Shown: positions 29,191 to 38,576, counted from the stretch's first letter. The stretch: DNA of 64,000 nucleotides from Pseudomonas sp. PDM18 (GCF_014852585.1 NZ_JACVBX010000013.1:165327-229326), one strand, 5' to 3'. Numbers and translations: made by a program. Notes: generated by a model not told the origin, from the letters alone.

Positions 29191-30597
29191 TCAGGCGTTT
29201 TCCGCCGGGAAGGTCACCCGTACCCGCAGCCCGCCCAGCTCGCCCTGGCCCAGTTCGATACGCGCGCGGTGCGCGCTGCAGATCTCGCCGACGATGGCCA
29301 AACCCAGGCCGGTGCCCTGCTGGCGGCGGCGGTAGAAGCGGCGGAATACCTTGTCGCGCTCCTCCGGCGGGATGCCGGGGCCGTCGTCCTCGACCTCCAG
29401 CTCCGCTGGCGAGCGCACGCGGATGATCACGTTGCCGTCCGCCGGGGCGTGGGCGATGGCGTTGTCCACCAGGTTGCTGAGCAGCTCGTTGAGCAGGGTC
29501 GGATCGCCCTTGACCCAAACCGGCTCGTCCGCCTCCAGCGCCAGCGCAACGCCGCGCGAGTAGGCCAGCGGCGCAAGGGCCAGACCCAGCTCCCGCGCCA
29601 GCTGACTGAGATCGACATCCTCTCCCGCGCCTTCGGCGATCGCGCGGGCGCCGCTTTCCACTCGCGCCAGGGACAGCAACTGGTTGGCCAGTCCGGTCAC
29701 CCGGTCGGTGTTCTGCACCGCGTCGACCAGCGTCGCGCGCCATTTCTGCGGGTCCTGCTCGCGCAGGCCAAGCTCCAGCCGCGCCTTGAGCGCTGCCAGC
29801 GGGGTACGCAGCTCATGGGACGCCTCGGCAATGAACTGCGACTGGCGGTCGAACAAGCCGCGCAGGCGCACAGTGAAGTGGTTGAGCGCTGCCACTAGAG
29901 GGCGCAGTTCCTTCTGCACACGGACTTCCGGCAACGGTCGCAAGTCGTCCGGCTGACGCTCCTCCACCGCTCCGCGCAGGCGGTCGAGCGGGCGCAGGCC
30001 GGCGCTCACCGCGTACCAGACCATCATCAGCGCGGCGATGGCCGACAACGCGAGGTTGAGCAGGGTATCGGCGAGCAGGTTGCGCGCCAGCCGCTCGCGG
30101 GCGCCCATGGTTTCGGCAACACGGATTTCCGCCATGCCGTTTACCGTCGGCTGGCTCACCGGCTGCAGCAGGCTGACCACCCGCACACCCTGCCCTTCGT
30201 AGGTGGCGTCGTAGAACTTGGCCAAGGCCGGATAATCGTCGGTGCGTGGCGTGGTCGGCAGCGGCGCCGGGAGATTCTCGTAGCCGGAGATCATGTTCCC
30301 CTGCGGATCGATCACCTGGTAGAAGATGCGCCCGGCGCTGTCGTACTCGAAGCTGTCCAGCGCCACGTAGGGCACATTGGCGCGCAGGGTGCCGTCGCTG
30401 GCGTAGAGGCCGTCGGCGATGTCCCGTGCTGACGCCAGCAAGGTGCGGTCATAGGCGATGTCGGCGGCGTGCCGGGCGCGCCAGTAGGTGGCCGCACTAC
30501 CGATCAGCAGCAGCACCAGCAGCAGGCCACCGAGGCGCCAGAGCAGGCGCCCGCGCAGACTGCCCGTACCGGGAAGCACCCAGCGCCGTTCAGCCAT
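29191..30597 (-). CDS. tctE: Tricarboxylate sensor histidine kinase TctE
   Basis: A 468-residue sensor kinase. Membrane helices lie at about 18-38 and 176-198, with a periplasmic sensor between them (SARDIADGLYASDGTL is characteristic of TctE). HAMP is followed by HisKA with H261 in SQFIAEASHELRTPL and HATPase_c with NLVDNAIAHA and DDGPGIP. The start at 30597 is chosen because the longer reading adds an unrelated Ser/Arg-rich stretch. It overlaps tctD by 8 bases. It senses citrate-type tricarboxylates in P. aeruginosa and induces opdH-tctCBA. Confidence 0.93.
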   Translation of the reverse strand: MAERRWVLPGTGSLRGRLLWRLGGLLLVLLLIGSAATYWRARHAADIAYDRTLLASARDIADGLYASDGTLRANVPYVALDSFEYDSAGRIFYQVIDPQGNMISGYENLPAPLPTTPRTDDYPALAKFYDATYEGQGVRVVSLLQPVSQPTVNGMAEIRVAETMGARERLARNLLADTLLNLALSAIAALMMVWYAVSAGLRPLDRLRGAVEERQPDDLRPLPEVRVQKELRPLVAALNHFTVRLRGLFDRQSQFIAEASHELRTPLAALKARLELGLREQDPQKWRATLVDAVQNTDRVTGLANQLLSLARVESGARAIAEGAGEDVDLSQLARELGLALAPLAYSRGVALALEADEPVWVKGDPTLLNELLSNLVDNAIAHAPADGNVIIRVRSPAELEVEDDGPGIPPEERDKVFRRFYRRRQQGTGLGLAIVGEICSAHRARIELGQGELGGLRVRVTFPAENA

Positions 30598-31261
30598 CCT
30601 GGGCCTCGAGCAGATAGCCCAGGCCGCGGAAGGTGACGATGCGCACCGAGCTGCCTTCGAGCTTCTTGCGCAGGCGGTGCACGTAGATCTCGATGGCATC
30701 GGCGCTGGCGTCCTGGTCGAGGCCGAACACCTGGGCCGCCAGTTGCTCCTTGCTCATCACCCGCCCCGGCCGGGCAATCAGCGCTTCCAGCACGGCCTGC
30801 TCGCGGGAGGTCAGGTTCATCGCCTGCTCGGCCAGGGTGAAGCGCCGCGCGCCAAGGTCGTAGACCAGCTCGCCACAGCGCTGCTGCTGTTCACCGCCCA
30901 GCACACTGCGGCGCAGCAGGGCCTTCACCCGCGCTTCCAGCTCGGTGAGTTCGAAGGGTTTGGCCAGGTAATCGTCGGCGCCCAGGTTCAAGCCGTGCAC
31001 GCGGTCGCGCACTTCGCCTCGGGCGGTGAGCATCAGCACGGGCAGGGTCTTGCCGCGCTCGCGCAGGCGCGCCAGCACCTGGAAGCCGTCCAGTCGCGGC
31101 AGGCCGACATCGAGGATCGCCAGCGCGTAGTCCTCGCTGGCCAGGGCCAGGTCGGCGGCCACGCCGTCCTGTAGCAGGTCCACGGTCCAGCCGGCGCCCT
31201 TGAGCGCCTGGGCGACGCTTTCACCGAGTTGCGGATGGTCTTCAACCAGGAGGATTCGCAC
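30590..31261 (-). CDS. tctD: Response regulator TctD (OmpR family)
   Basis: A 223-residue regulator with receiver acidic pair in LLVEDHP, phosphoacceptor D51 (AILDVGLPRLDG) and K in LGADDYLAKPF. The C-terminal winged helix ends in VHRLRKKLEGSSVRIVTFRGLGYLL. Partner of TctE. The 286-bp gap to opdH contains a promoter reading into tctDE and tandem 22-bp-spaced repeats that could be its own binding site. Confidence 0.94.
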   Translation of the reverse strand: MRILLVEDHPQLGESVAQALKGAGWTVDLLQDGVAADLALASEDYALAILDVGLPRLDGFQVLARLRERGKTLPVLMLTARGEVRDRVHGLNLGADDYLAKPFELTELEARVKALLRRSVLGGEQQQRCGELVYDLGARRFTLAEQAMNLTSREQAVLEALIARPGRVMSKEQLAAQVFGLDQDASADAIEIYVHRLRKKLEGSSVRIVTFRGLGYLLEAQDG

Positions 31262-31297
31262 GGATTTCTACCCCTCGGACTACAGGTTCGGGCCGGC

Positions 31298-31325
31298 AGT
31301 TTACCCATCCGCGCGCCCCTGTGAA
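31298..31325 (-). promoter_or_regulatory. Putative sigma-70 promoter of tctDE
   Basis: On the minus strand TTCACA (31325-31320), a 16-base spacer, then TAAACT (31303-31298), 37 bp before the tctD start. The -35 matches 5 of 6 consensus bases, and the -10 matches 4 of 6. Confidence 0.5.
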
Positions 31326-31338
31326 TGGGGGAAATTCG

Positions 31339-31378
31339 CTGAAATCACTGCGAAAGGAGACTGAAAGCCTGGCGAAAG
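31339..31378. promoter_or_regulatory. Tandem direct repeat, candidate TctD operator
   Basis: CTGAAATCACTGCGAAAG (31339-31356) and CTGAAAGCCTGGCGAAAG (31361-31378) match at 14 of 18 bases and repeat with a 22-bp period, two helical turns. This is the usual geometry for OmpR-family dimers. They lie between divergent tctDE and opdH, 14 bp upstream of the predicted tctDE -35. Confidence 0.55.
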
Positions 31379-31547
31379 CTTAGCCCGTTAGCATCGCCAA
31401 CGAGCCGCCTCCCAACCCCGAATACTTCAGCGCCGACTGCCCAGGCGCAACGGCGGGAGCAGCGGACTCGACGACGGCAAAGACCGTCAACAGAGCGGAA
31501 GGCGGCGTGGTGCCCTTTCGCGACAACAACAAGAACGGAGACCACAG

Positions 31548-32837
31548 ATGCCCACCGCCCGGCCTTTGGCTGCACCGGCTTTTTCCAAGCCCAAATCCCG
31601 CTGTCTGACCCCCGCCCTGCTGGCTTTCGCCGGGGTCGCCCCGCTGTGCGAAGCTGCCGGCTTCCTCGACGACAGCAGCGCCACGCTCAGCACCCAGAAC
31701 ATCTACTTCAACCGTGATTTCCGCGACGGCGCCGGCCAGTCCAAGCGCGAAGAATGGGCGCAGGGTTTCATCCTCGACTTCCAGTCCGGCTACACCCCCG
31801 GCACCATCGGCGTCGGCCTGGATGCCATGGGCATGCTCGGTCTGAAGCTCGACTCCTCCCCGGACCGCACCGGCACCGGCCTGCTGCCGACCCACGATGA
31901 CGGCCGCGCCGCCGACGAATACAGCAAGCTGGGTCTTACCGCCAAGTTCAAGGCCTCCGAGACGGAGCTGAAGATCGGCAGCCTGATCCCCGACCTGCCC
32001 ACCCTGCAGCCCAACGACAGCCGCCTGATCCCGCAGACCTTCGAGGGCGGCCTGCTCAACTCCACCGACCTGCCGGGCCTGAACTTCACCGGCGGGCGCC
32101 TGGAGAAAGTGAAGGACCGCGACTCCACCGACTACACCGACCTGGCGCTGAACAACAAGAACCGCCGCTTCTCCGGTGGCAGCGCCGAGGGCAAGCACTA
32201 CGACCTGGCCGGCGGCGACTACCAGTTCACCGACAACCTCACCGGCCGTTACCACTACGCGCAGCTGGACGAGGTCTACCGCCAGCACTTCGTAGGCCTG
32301 CTCGCCAGCTACCCGCTGGGCCCCGGAAAATTCAGCGCCGATGTGCGCCTGGCCATCAGCGATGACCAGGGCGAGGCGCGCGGCGGCGAGATCGACAACC
32401 GCGCCTTCAACGGCATGCTCGGCTACGCCCTTGGCGCCAACAAGTTCAGCCTCGGCTGGCAGCAGATGAGCGGCGACAGCGCCTTCCCCTACATCGACGG
32501 CAGCAACCCCTACCTCGTCAACTTCGTCCAGGTCGGCGACTTCGCCGAGACCGATGAGCGCTCCTGGCAGGTCCGCCACGACTACGACTTCGCCGGCCTC
32601 GGCATCCCCGGCCTGACCCTGATGAATCGCTACATCAGCGGTGACAATGCCAAAATCAACGGCATGGACGGTCACGGCAAGGAATGGGAGCGCAACACCG
32701 ACATCAAGTACGTGATCCAGAGCGGCCCGCTCAAGGACGTCGCGGTGCGCGTGCGTAACGCCACCTACCGTTCCAGCTTCGCGCGGGACGCCGACGAGAC
32801 GCGTATCTACCTCAGCTACTCCCTGGCGACCTGGTAA
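31548..32837 (+). CDS. opdH: OprD-family porin OpdH (tricarboxylate)
   Basis: A 429-residue outer-membrane channel of the OprD family. A long signal peptide ends near residue 36 (LCEA-AGFLDD). Family landmarks are STQNIYFNRDFRDG, AQGFILDFQSGYTPGTIGVGLDA and a C-terminal aromatic beta-strand ending LSYSLATW. In P. aeruginosa OpdH is induced by cis-aconitate and aids tricarboxylate uptake. It heads the opdH-tctC-tctB-tctA cluster with only 29 bp to tctC. The 5' leader region is about 170-280 bp. Confidence 0.92.
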   Translation: MPTARPLAAPAFSKPKSRCLTPALLAFAGVAPLCEAAGFLDDSSATLSTQNIYFNRDFRDGAGQSKREEWAQGFILDFQSGYTPGTIGVGLDAMGMLGLKLDSSPDRTGTGLLPTHDDGRAADEYSKLGLTAKFKASETELKIGSLIPDLPTLQPNDSRLIPQTFEGGLLNSTDLPGLNFTGGRLEKVKDRDSTDYTDLALNNKNRRFSGGSAEGKHYDLAGGDYQFTDNLTGRYHYAQLDEVYRQHFVGLLASYPLGPGKFSADVRLAISDDQGEARGGEIDNRAFNGMLGYALGANKFSLGWQQMSGDSAFPYIDGSNPYLVNFVQVGDFAETDERSWQVRHDYDFAGLGIPGLTLMNRYISGDNAKINGMDGHGKEWERNTDIKYVIQSGPLKDVAVRVRNATYRSSFARDADETRIYLSYSLATW

Positions 32838-32866
32838 ACCGACAACAACAAGAGAGGCATCGCACC

Positions 32867-33844
32867 ATGACCACCGTCCTGCGCAACCTGACCCTCGCCG
32901 GCGCCACCCTGCTCGCCGCCAGCCAACTGATGGCCGAGCCCAAGCGCCCGGAATGCATCGCCCCGGCATCCCCCGGCGGCGGCTTCGACCTCACCTGCAA
33001 GCTGGCGCAGAGCGCCCTGGTGGACGAGAAACTGCTGACCAAGCCGATGCGCGTCACCTACATGCCCGGCGGCGTCGGCGCCGTGGCCTACAACGCGGTG
33101 GTCGCCCAGCGTCCGGCCGACGGCAACACCATCACCGCCTTCTCCAGTGGCTCGCTGCTGAACCTGGCCCAGGGCAAGTTCGGCCGCTTCGACGAGAACG
33201 CCGTGAAGTGGCTGGCCGCCGTGGGCACAAGCTACGGCGCCATCGCGGTGCCCAGCGACTCGCCGTACAAGAACCTCGGCGACCTGGTGGCCGCGCTCAA
33301 GGCCGACCCGGGCAAGGTGGTGATCGGCTCCGGCGGCACCGTCGGCAGCCAGGACTGGATGCAGACCGCGCTGATCGCCAAGGCCGCCGGCATCGACCCG
33401 AAGCAGCTGCGCTACGTCGCCCTGGAAGGCGGCGGCGAGATCGCCACGGCGCTGCTGGGCGGGCACATCCAGGTGGGCAGCACGGACATCTCCGACTCCA
33501 TGCCACACATCCGCGCGGGCAAGATGCGCATCCTCGCGGTGTTCTCCGAGGAGCGCCTGAAGGATGAAGGCATGGCCGACATCCCGACCGCCAAGGAGCA
33601 GGGCTTCGACATCGTCTGGCCAGTGGTGCGCGGCTTCTACGTCGGGCCGAAGGTGAGCGAAGAGGACTACCAGTTCTGGAAGGCCTCCTTCGACAAGCTG
33701 CTGGCCTCGGAAGACTTCGCCAGGCTGCGCGACCAGCGCGAGCTGTTCCCCTTCGCCATGACCGGCCCGGAACTGGACGCCTATGTGAAGCAGCAGGTCG
33801 CCCAGTACAAGCAGCTGGCCCGCGAGTTCGGCCTCATCCAGTAA
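32867..33844 (+). CDS. tctC: Tripartite tricarboxylate transporter binding protein TctC (Bug family)
   Basis: A 325-residue periplasmic binding protein with a signal peptide ending near LMA-EPKRPECIAP. The Bug-family beta-sandwich signature ASPGGGFDLTCKLAQ and VIGSGGTVGSQDWMQTAL are present. It captures citrate-like ligands for TctAB. The ribosome site AGAGAGG lies 10 bases before the ATG. Confidence 0.92.
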   Translation: MTTVLRNLTLAGATLLAASQLMAEPKRPECIAPASPGGGFDLTCKLAQSALVDEKLLTKPMRVTYMPGGVGAVAYNAVVAQRPADGNTITAFSSGSLLNLAQGKFGRFDENAVKWLAAVGTSYGAIAVPSDSPYKNLGDLVAALKADPGKVVIGSGGTVGSQDWMQTALIAKAAGIDPKQLRYVALEGGGEIATALLGGHIQVGSTDISDSMPHIRAGKMRILAVFSEERLKDEGMADIPTAKEQGFDIVWPVVRGFYVGPKVSEEDYQFWKASFDKLLASEDFARLRDQRELFPFAMTGPELDAYVKQQVAQYKQLAREFGLIQ

Positions 33845-33893
33845 CGCCCCGAGCGGCGCCGCCTTCCACGAAGGCGGCGCCAGGAGACTCCCC

Positions 33894-34361
33894 ATGTCCC
33901 GTACCAGCCTCTTCCAGCGGCTGTTCGCCGGCGCCTGGCTGTTCGCCTGCGTCGCCTTCGCCCTGATCGCCTGGCAGCTCCAGGCGCCCTTCTCCTACGA
34001 ACCGGTCGGCCCGCGCGCCTACCCACTGCTCTGCCTGGGCCTGATGGCTGTGGGCCTGGCCTGGCTGATCGCCCGTCCCACGCCGATCAAGCGCGAGGAC
34101 GACGAGCCGGCGCTGGAAGGCGCGCTGCTGGGCAAGGTGGTGCTCTGCGTCGTGCTGCTGGCGGTGTATGCCGGCCTGTTCGAGCCGCTGGGCTTCATCC
34201 CGGCGAGCGCGATGATCGGCACCTTCATCGCGCTGATCTACGGCGGCCGCCCGGTGGCCAGCGTGGTCACCGCGACGCTGCTCGCCATCGGCCTCTACGT
34301 GCTGTTCGACCGCACTTTGGACGTCCCGCTGCCGCTGGGCATCCTCGACCCCCTGCTCTGA
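33894..34361 (+). CDS. tctB: Tripartite tricarboxylate transporter small subunit TctB
   Basis: A 155-residue protein with four predicted membrane helices, typical of the small TTT subunit. The EPVGPRAYPLLCLGLMA loop and EPLGFIPASAMIG segment are family-like. A CAGGAGAC ribosome site precedes the ATG, and tctA follows after 10 bp. Confidence 0.9.
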   Translation: MSRTSLFQRLFAGAWLFACVAFALIAWQLQAPFSYEPVGPRAYPLLCLGLMAVGLAWLIARPTPIKREDDEPALEGALLGKVVLCVVLLAVYAGLFEPLGFIPASAMIGTFIALIYGGRPVASVVTATLLAIGLYVLFDRTLDVPLPLGILDPLL

Positions 34362-34371
34362 GGAACTCGTC

Positions 34372-35892
34372 ATGGAAACTTTGAGCTATCTCGGACAGGG
34401 CTTTGGTGTCGCCCTGAGCCCGTACAACCTCATCACCGCGCTGATCGGCACCCTGATCGGCACCGTCGTCGGCCTGCTGCCGGGCCTGGGCCCGATCAAC
34501 GGCGTAGCCCTGCTGATCCCGGTCGCCTTCGCCCTTGGCCTGCCGCCGGAGTCGGCGCTGATCCTGCTGGCCGCCGTGTACCTGGGCTGCGAATACGGCG
34601 GGCGGATTTCCTCGATCCTGCTGAACATCCCCGGCGAAGCCTCCACCGTGATGACCACCCTCGACGGCTACCCCATGGCACGCAACGGCCTGGCTGGCGT
34701 GGCCCTGTCGCTGTCGGCCTGGAGCTCGTTCATCGGCGCCTTCATCGCCACCTGCGGCATGGTGCTGTTCGCCCCGCTGCTGGCGAAATGGGCCATCGCC
34801 TTCGGCCCCGCGGAATACTTCGTACTGATGGTCTTCGCCATCGTCGCCCTCGGCGGGCTGGCCGGCGACCGGCCGCTGAAGACCCTGCTGGCGGCGTTGC
34901 TCGGGCTGTTCCTGTCCAGCGTCGGGATCGACGCCAACAGCGGCGTGTACCGCTTCACCTTCGACAACATCCACGTCTCCGACGGCATCCAGTTCGTCGT
35001 GCTGGTGCTGGGCCTGTTCTCGGTGAGCGAGATCCTCCTGCTGCTGGAGAAGACCCACCACGGCCACAAGATGGTCGAGGCCAGCGGGCGCATGCTGTTC
35101 AACATGAAGGAAGCCGCCTCGGTGGCCGTGGTCAACGTCCGCTGCGGGCTGCTCGGCTTCATCATGGGCGTGCTGCCCGGCGCCGGTGCGACCCTGGCCA
35201 GCGCCGTGGCCTACATGACCGAGAAGAAACTGGCCGGTGACACCGGCAAGTTCGGCAAGGGCGACCTGCGCGGCCTGGCTGCCCCGGAAACCGCCATCGG
35301 CGCCTCCGCCTGCGGCGCCCTGGTGCCGATGCTGACCCTCGGCGTCCCCGGCTCGGGCACCACCGCGGTCATGATCGGCGCGCTCAGCCTGTACAACATC
35401 ACCCCCGGCCCGCTGCTGTTCCAGGAACAACCGAACATCGTCTGGGGCCTGATCGCCTCGCTGTTCATCGCCAACGTCATGCTGATCATCCTCAACGTGC
35501 CGATGGTGCGGGTGTTCACCCGCATCCTCTCGGTGCCGAACTGGGCGCTGGTGCCGGGCATCGCGATCATCACCGCCATCGGTGTGTACGCCGTGCACGC
35601 CACCACCTTCGACCTGTTCCTGATGGTCGCCATTGGCATCCTCGGCTACATCCTGCGCAAGCTGGACTTCCCGCTGTCGCCGCTGCTGCTGGGCTTCATC
35701 CTCGGCGGGCTAATGGAGCAGAACCTGCGCCGCGCACTGTCCATCTCCAACGGCGAACTGGGCATCCTCTGGTCCAGCCCCATCGCCATCGGCACCTGGG
35801 CGCTGGTCGCGCTGATGCTCGGCCTGCCGCTGTACCGCGCTTGGCGCAAGCGCGCCCGTCGTTCCCGCGAGGCGGTAGCTGACGCCGCTTAA
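34372..35892 (+). CDS. tctA: Tripartite tricarboxylate transporter large subunit TctA
   Basis: A 506-residue polytopic permease with 11-12 hydrophobic helices. The family signature GTVVGLLPGLGPINGVALLIP near residue 30 and its internal repeat FIMGVLPGAGATLASAVAYM near 265 are present. RISSILLNIPGEASTVMTTLDGYP is also diagnostic. A strong terminator lies 42 bp after the stop. Confidence 0.95.
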   Translation: METLSYLGQGFGVALSPYNLITALIGTLIGTVVGLLPGLGPINGVALLIPVAFALGLPPESALILLAAVYLGCEYGGRISSILLNIPGEASTVMTTLDGYPMARNGLAGVALSLSAWSSFIGAFIATCGMVLFAPLLAKWAIAFGPAEYFVLMVFAIVALGGLAGDRPLKTLLAALLGLFLSSVGIDANSGVYRFTFDNIHVSDGIQFVVLVLGLFSVSEILLLLEKTHHGHKMVEASGRMLFNMKEAASVAVVNVRCGLLGFIMGVLPGAGATLASAVAYMTEKKLAGDTGKFGKGDLRGLAAPETAIGASACGALVPMLTLGVPGSGTTAVMIGALSLYNITPGPLLFQEQPNIVWGLIASLFIANVMLIILNVPMVRVFTRILSVPNWALVPGIAIITAIGVYAVHATTFDLFLMVAIGILGYILRKLDFPLSPLLLGFILGGLMEQNLRRALSISNGELGILWSSPIAIGTWALVALMLGLPLYRAWRKRARRSREAVADAA

Positions 35893-35933
35893 AGCAACCA
35901 CGCTCGCCGCGTCGAGACACGCGGCGATTTTCA

Positions 35934-35964
35934 AGGCCCGCCTTTGTGCGGGCCTCTTTTTTTG
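35934..35964 (+). terminator. Rho-independent terminator after tctA
   Basis: Stem AGGCCCGC-CTTT-GTGCGGGCCT followed by a run of seven Ts. An additional CGCCGCGT/ACGCGGCG stem lies at about 35906-35926. Confidence 0.92.
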
Positions 35965-35971
35965 TGGGGGA

Positions 35972-36349
35972 TCAAGACTTGTGGGAAACGCGCAGCGAAA
36001 CCGTCCAGTTTTTGCCGCTGACTGGCTTGGCACAGACGACTTCGACGACCTTGCGCCTGAGCTCGCGCCCGTCCGGTGCGAACAGGCGAATCTCACCCCA
36101 GCGGGTGTCCAGCGGCACGGAGCAGCGGGCGACGATTGTCTTGAGATTGGGCTCGGCGACGGTCCAACCAGCGTTGCTGCGGGCGTTCTCGGCGGCCACG
36201 AAAGCGCGGGCCGCCTGATCGATCTCGTAAAGGCCGTGAATGGCGTCGTTGGAACGCCACTCATCGAGAGAAGAACCGGCCGCGAGGCAGCTAGCACCGA
36301 GCATCAAGCCCGGCAGGTTCGCCAGCCACGCACGCCGGATCATCGGCAT
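35972..36349 (-). CDS. Small exported protein of unknown function
   Basis: A 125-residue protein with an N-terminal signal ([25 protein letters not shown]), possibly lipid-attached at the cysteine in GASC. The mature part has two cysteines (ARCSVP and VVCAKP) that could form a disulphide. Its start ATG overlaps the ung stop (TAATG), so it is translationally coupled to ung. An equivalent gene sits between tctA and ung in P. aeruginosa. No function is known to me. Confidence 0.72.
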   Translation of the reverse strand: MPMIRRAWLANLPGLMLGASCLAAGSSLDEWRSNDAIHGLYEIDQAARAFVAAENARSNAGWTVAEPNLKTIVARCSVPLDTRWGEIRLFAPDGRELRRKVVEVVCAKPVSGKNWTVSLRVSHKS

Positions 36350-37041
36350 TACACCGGCGGCAGCGACCAATCGATAGGCGTCAAGCCGTGCTGTTCGAGG
36401 AACTTGTTGGTGCGGCTGAAGTGGCCGTTGCCGAGGAAGCCGCGATAGGCGGAGAGCGGCGACGGGTGCGCGGACTTGAGCACTAGGTGCTTCTGTGCGT
36501 CGATCAGTTTCTGTTTGCTTTGCGCGTGGGAGCCCCAGAGCAGGAACACCAGGTTCTCGCAGCGCTGGCTGACCACTTCGATCACCTTGTCGGTGAACGG
36601 GCCCCAGCCCGCCTGGGCGTGGGAGCCGGCGCGGGCCTGTTCGACGGTGAGCGAGGTGTTGAGCAGGAGCACGCCCTGCTCGGCCCAGTGCTGCAGGTAG
36701 CCATGATTGGGGATCGGCAGGTTGAGGTCGCGTTGCAGCTCTTTATAGATGTTCTGCAGCGACGGCGGCGTCGGCACGCCCGGCTGCACCGAGAAGCACA
36801 GGCCATGGGCCTGGCCGGGGCCGTGGTACGGGTCCTGGCCGATGATGACGACCTTGATGCGCTCCAGCGGCGTGGTGTTCAGCGCGTTGAAGATTAGCGG
36901 ACCGGGCGGGAAGATCACCTTGCCGGCGGCCTTCTCCGCGCGCAGGAACTCGCCCAGCTGCTTCATGTAGGGTTTTTCGAACTCCTCATGGAGGGCTTCT
37001 TTCCAGCTGGGTTCCAGCTTGATCCGGTCGTCGTTGGTCAT
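36349..37041 (-). CDS. ung: Uracil-DNA glycosylase
   Basis: A 230-residue family-1 UDG that excises uracil from DNA to start base-excision repair. The water-activating loop [18 protein letters not shown] (Asp in GQDPYH) and the minor-groove loop [11 protein letters not shown] are intact, as is [11 protein letters not shown]. The length is standard. The following small exported-protein gene overlaps its stop. Confidence 0.97.
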   Translation of the reverse strand: MTNDDRIKLEPSWKEALHEEFEKPYMKQLGEFLRAEKAAGKVIFPPGPLIFNALNTTPLERIKVVIIGQDPYHGPGQAHGLCFSVQPGVPTPPSLQNIYKELQRDLNLPIPNHGYLQHWAEQGVLLLNTSLTVEQARAGSHAQAGWGPFTDKVIEVVSQRCENLVFLLWGSHAQSKQKLIDAQKHLVLKSAHPSPLSAYRGFLGNGHFSRTNKFLEQHGLTPIDWSLPPV

Positions 37042-37095
37042 GGTGCGTCTGCCTGGTGAAACGAACCGGCACGCTAAGCAAGCGACCCGGCCAAG

Positions 37096-37659
37096 TCAAG
37101 GCGACTTGTGCCGCACCGCCCAGGAGCCCGGCAGACGCGGCGCGCCGCTGCCCAGGCCGGCAAGAATCCATACCGCGACGGCAACCGTCAGGCCCAGGTG
37201 AAACAGTTCGCAGCGCGGTACGCCAGCCAGTTCGCCACGGGTGCCGATCAGCAGGCCGCTACCGATGAACAGCAGCGCGCCAAGCAGCGCCAGCGCATAG
37301 CGCCGCGAGCGACCAGGCCAGGCGATGACCAGCAAGGCAATCAGGTTGCTCACCAATGAAAGCTGCGCCAGAAGCACCAGCAGCACGCCGATCACCAGCA
37401 CCACTACTTGCCGGCCGGGGCCGCCGGACAGACGCCCGAGCGCGATCAACGGCAGGCCTACGGCGCCGGACAGCACGCTCGCCAAATGATGCGCCTCAGT
37501 CAATGCACCGACGACGCCATACTCCAGCGCCCCCAGCAGCGCCGCGATGCCCATGGACAGGAACCCCAGCGCGCGCCAGCCCATCTGCTCACGCAGGACG
37601 AGCCAGGCGGCGACAGCGCAGGCCAGGGTCAGCAGCAGTTCAGCGATCACGGGCAGCAT
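37096..37659 (-). CDS. Polytopic membrane protein of unknown function
   Basis: A protein of about 187 residues with roughly six hydrophobic helices from MLPVIAELLLTLACAVAAWLV to FHLGLTVAVAVWILAGL. A conserved-looking acidic/His patch GALEYGVVGALTEAHH is followed by SGAVGLPLIALG. The ATG at 37659 is chosen, since the 10 residues before it are Arg/Thr-rich and unlikely. It lies 54 bp upstream of ung on the same strand. No family can be assigned with confidence. Confidence 0.65.
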   Translation of the reverse strand: MLPVIAELLLTLACAVAAWLVLREQMGWRALGFLSMGIAALLGALEYGVVGALTEAHHLASVLSGAVGLPLIALGRLSGGPGRQVVVLVIGVLLVLLAQLSLVSNLIALLVIAWPGRSRRYALALLGALLFIGSGLLIGTRGELAGVPRCELFHLGLTVAVAVWILAGLGSGAPRLPGSWAVRHKSP

Positions 37660-37757
37660 CGGGCGGGTCCTTCTCCGGGTAGTCGGCAAAGACTAGCGAG
37701 CCACGTCATGGCGCGCACGGTAGGGGACGCCAGCACAGGCGACGCCGCGCGCCACTC

Positions 37758-38576
37758 TCAGGTGCCGGACAGGTGCTCGTCTTCGACCCGGTACTTCACC
37801 CGCACGCGATTGCGATAAAGGCATTCGCTCTTCAGCAACGTCCCTTGCTGGCCTTTTTCCCGAATATCACGCCAGATTTCATTTTCCCGGACGACGCCCT
37901 CGCCGGCTTTCACGAAACGATGGTTGCGCTGGTAGACGTGATAGCGGAAGGGACGCTCGGCGCTGCACAGCAGCACGCCTTCGAGTTGATGTTCCGCCAC
38001 CCGCAGGTCGAGCTGGAAGGTCTGCTGCGTCGGGTTGTACAGCACCAGATCGATGAAGTTGTAGAAAATCGCCGCCCCCGAACCGAACGGCAGAACCCGG
38101 CCCTCGTCGGGGAAGGGATCGAAGCTGTGATTGGCGCGTTCCACGACCTTCAATGGCGAGTGCAAAGCCATCCAGTGGATCAGGTTGCTCAGCTGGCAGA
38201 TGCCGCCGCCAATCCCCTGTCTCGCCTCGCCGAAGGACAACTCCATGCCTTCCACGAAACCTCGGCTGGCACTGGGGCGACCCAGCAGGCGGCAGAAGGA
38301 AAAGTACTCGCCAGGGCCGATCTGCACACCACTCATGCAGTCGACGGCCAAGCGCAGGTTGATCACCTTGTTGTGCTGCAACGCCAGGTCACTGGAGCCC
38401 AGTTTCCGGATCAGCCTGGAGGTATGTTTGATGTAGCGAAACGGCAAGCGTGCTTCGCACTGCCGACTCGCATAGGGGGTTTTCGACAGATACCAGCGGC
38501 AGGTGCGGAACACGCGGCGCTGCCAGACTCTCAGGGCGTATAGCCAGGGATGGTAGAGAGAAAGGGGTTTGCGCAT
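37758..38576 (-). CDS. VanW-family protein
   Basis: A 272-residue protein with the VanW core. The signature runs from NLRLAVDCMSGVQIGPGEYF through a GFVEGMEL segment to the Gly-rich GIGGGICQLSN box. The family was named from vancomycin-resistance clusters, but VanW is dispensable there and its biochemical role is unknown. There are no other van-type genes nearby. No signal peptide is obvious (the N-terminus MRKPLSLYHPWLYAL is basic/aromatic), suggesting a cytoplasmic or peripheral location. It has its own 98-bp upstream gap and is not closely coupled to its neighbours. Confidence 0.85.
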   Translation of the reverse strand: MRKPLSLYHPWLYALRVWQRRVFRTCRWYLSKTPYASRQCEARLPFRYIKHTSRLIRKLGSSDLALQHNKVINLRLAVDCMSGVQIGPGEYFSFCRLLGRPSASRGFVEGMELSFGEARQGIGGGICQLSNLIHWMALHSPLKVVERANHSFDPFPDEGRVLPFGSGAAIFYNFIDLVLYNPTQQTFQLDLRVAEHQLEGVLLCSAERPFRYHVYQRNHRFVKAGEGVVRENEIWRDIREKGQQGTLLKSECLYRNRVRVKYRVEDEHLSGT

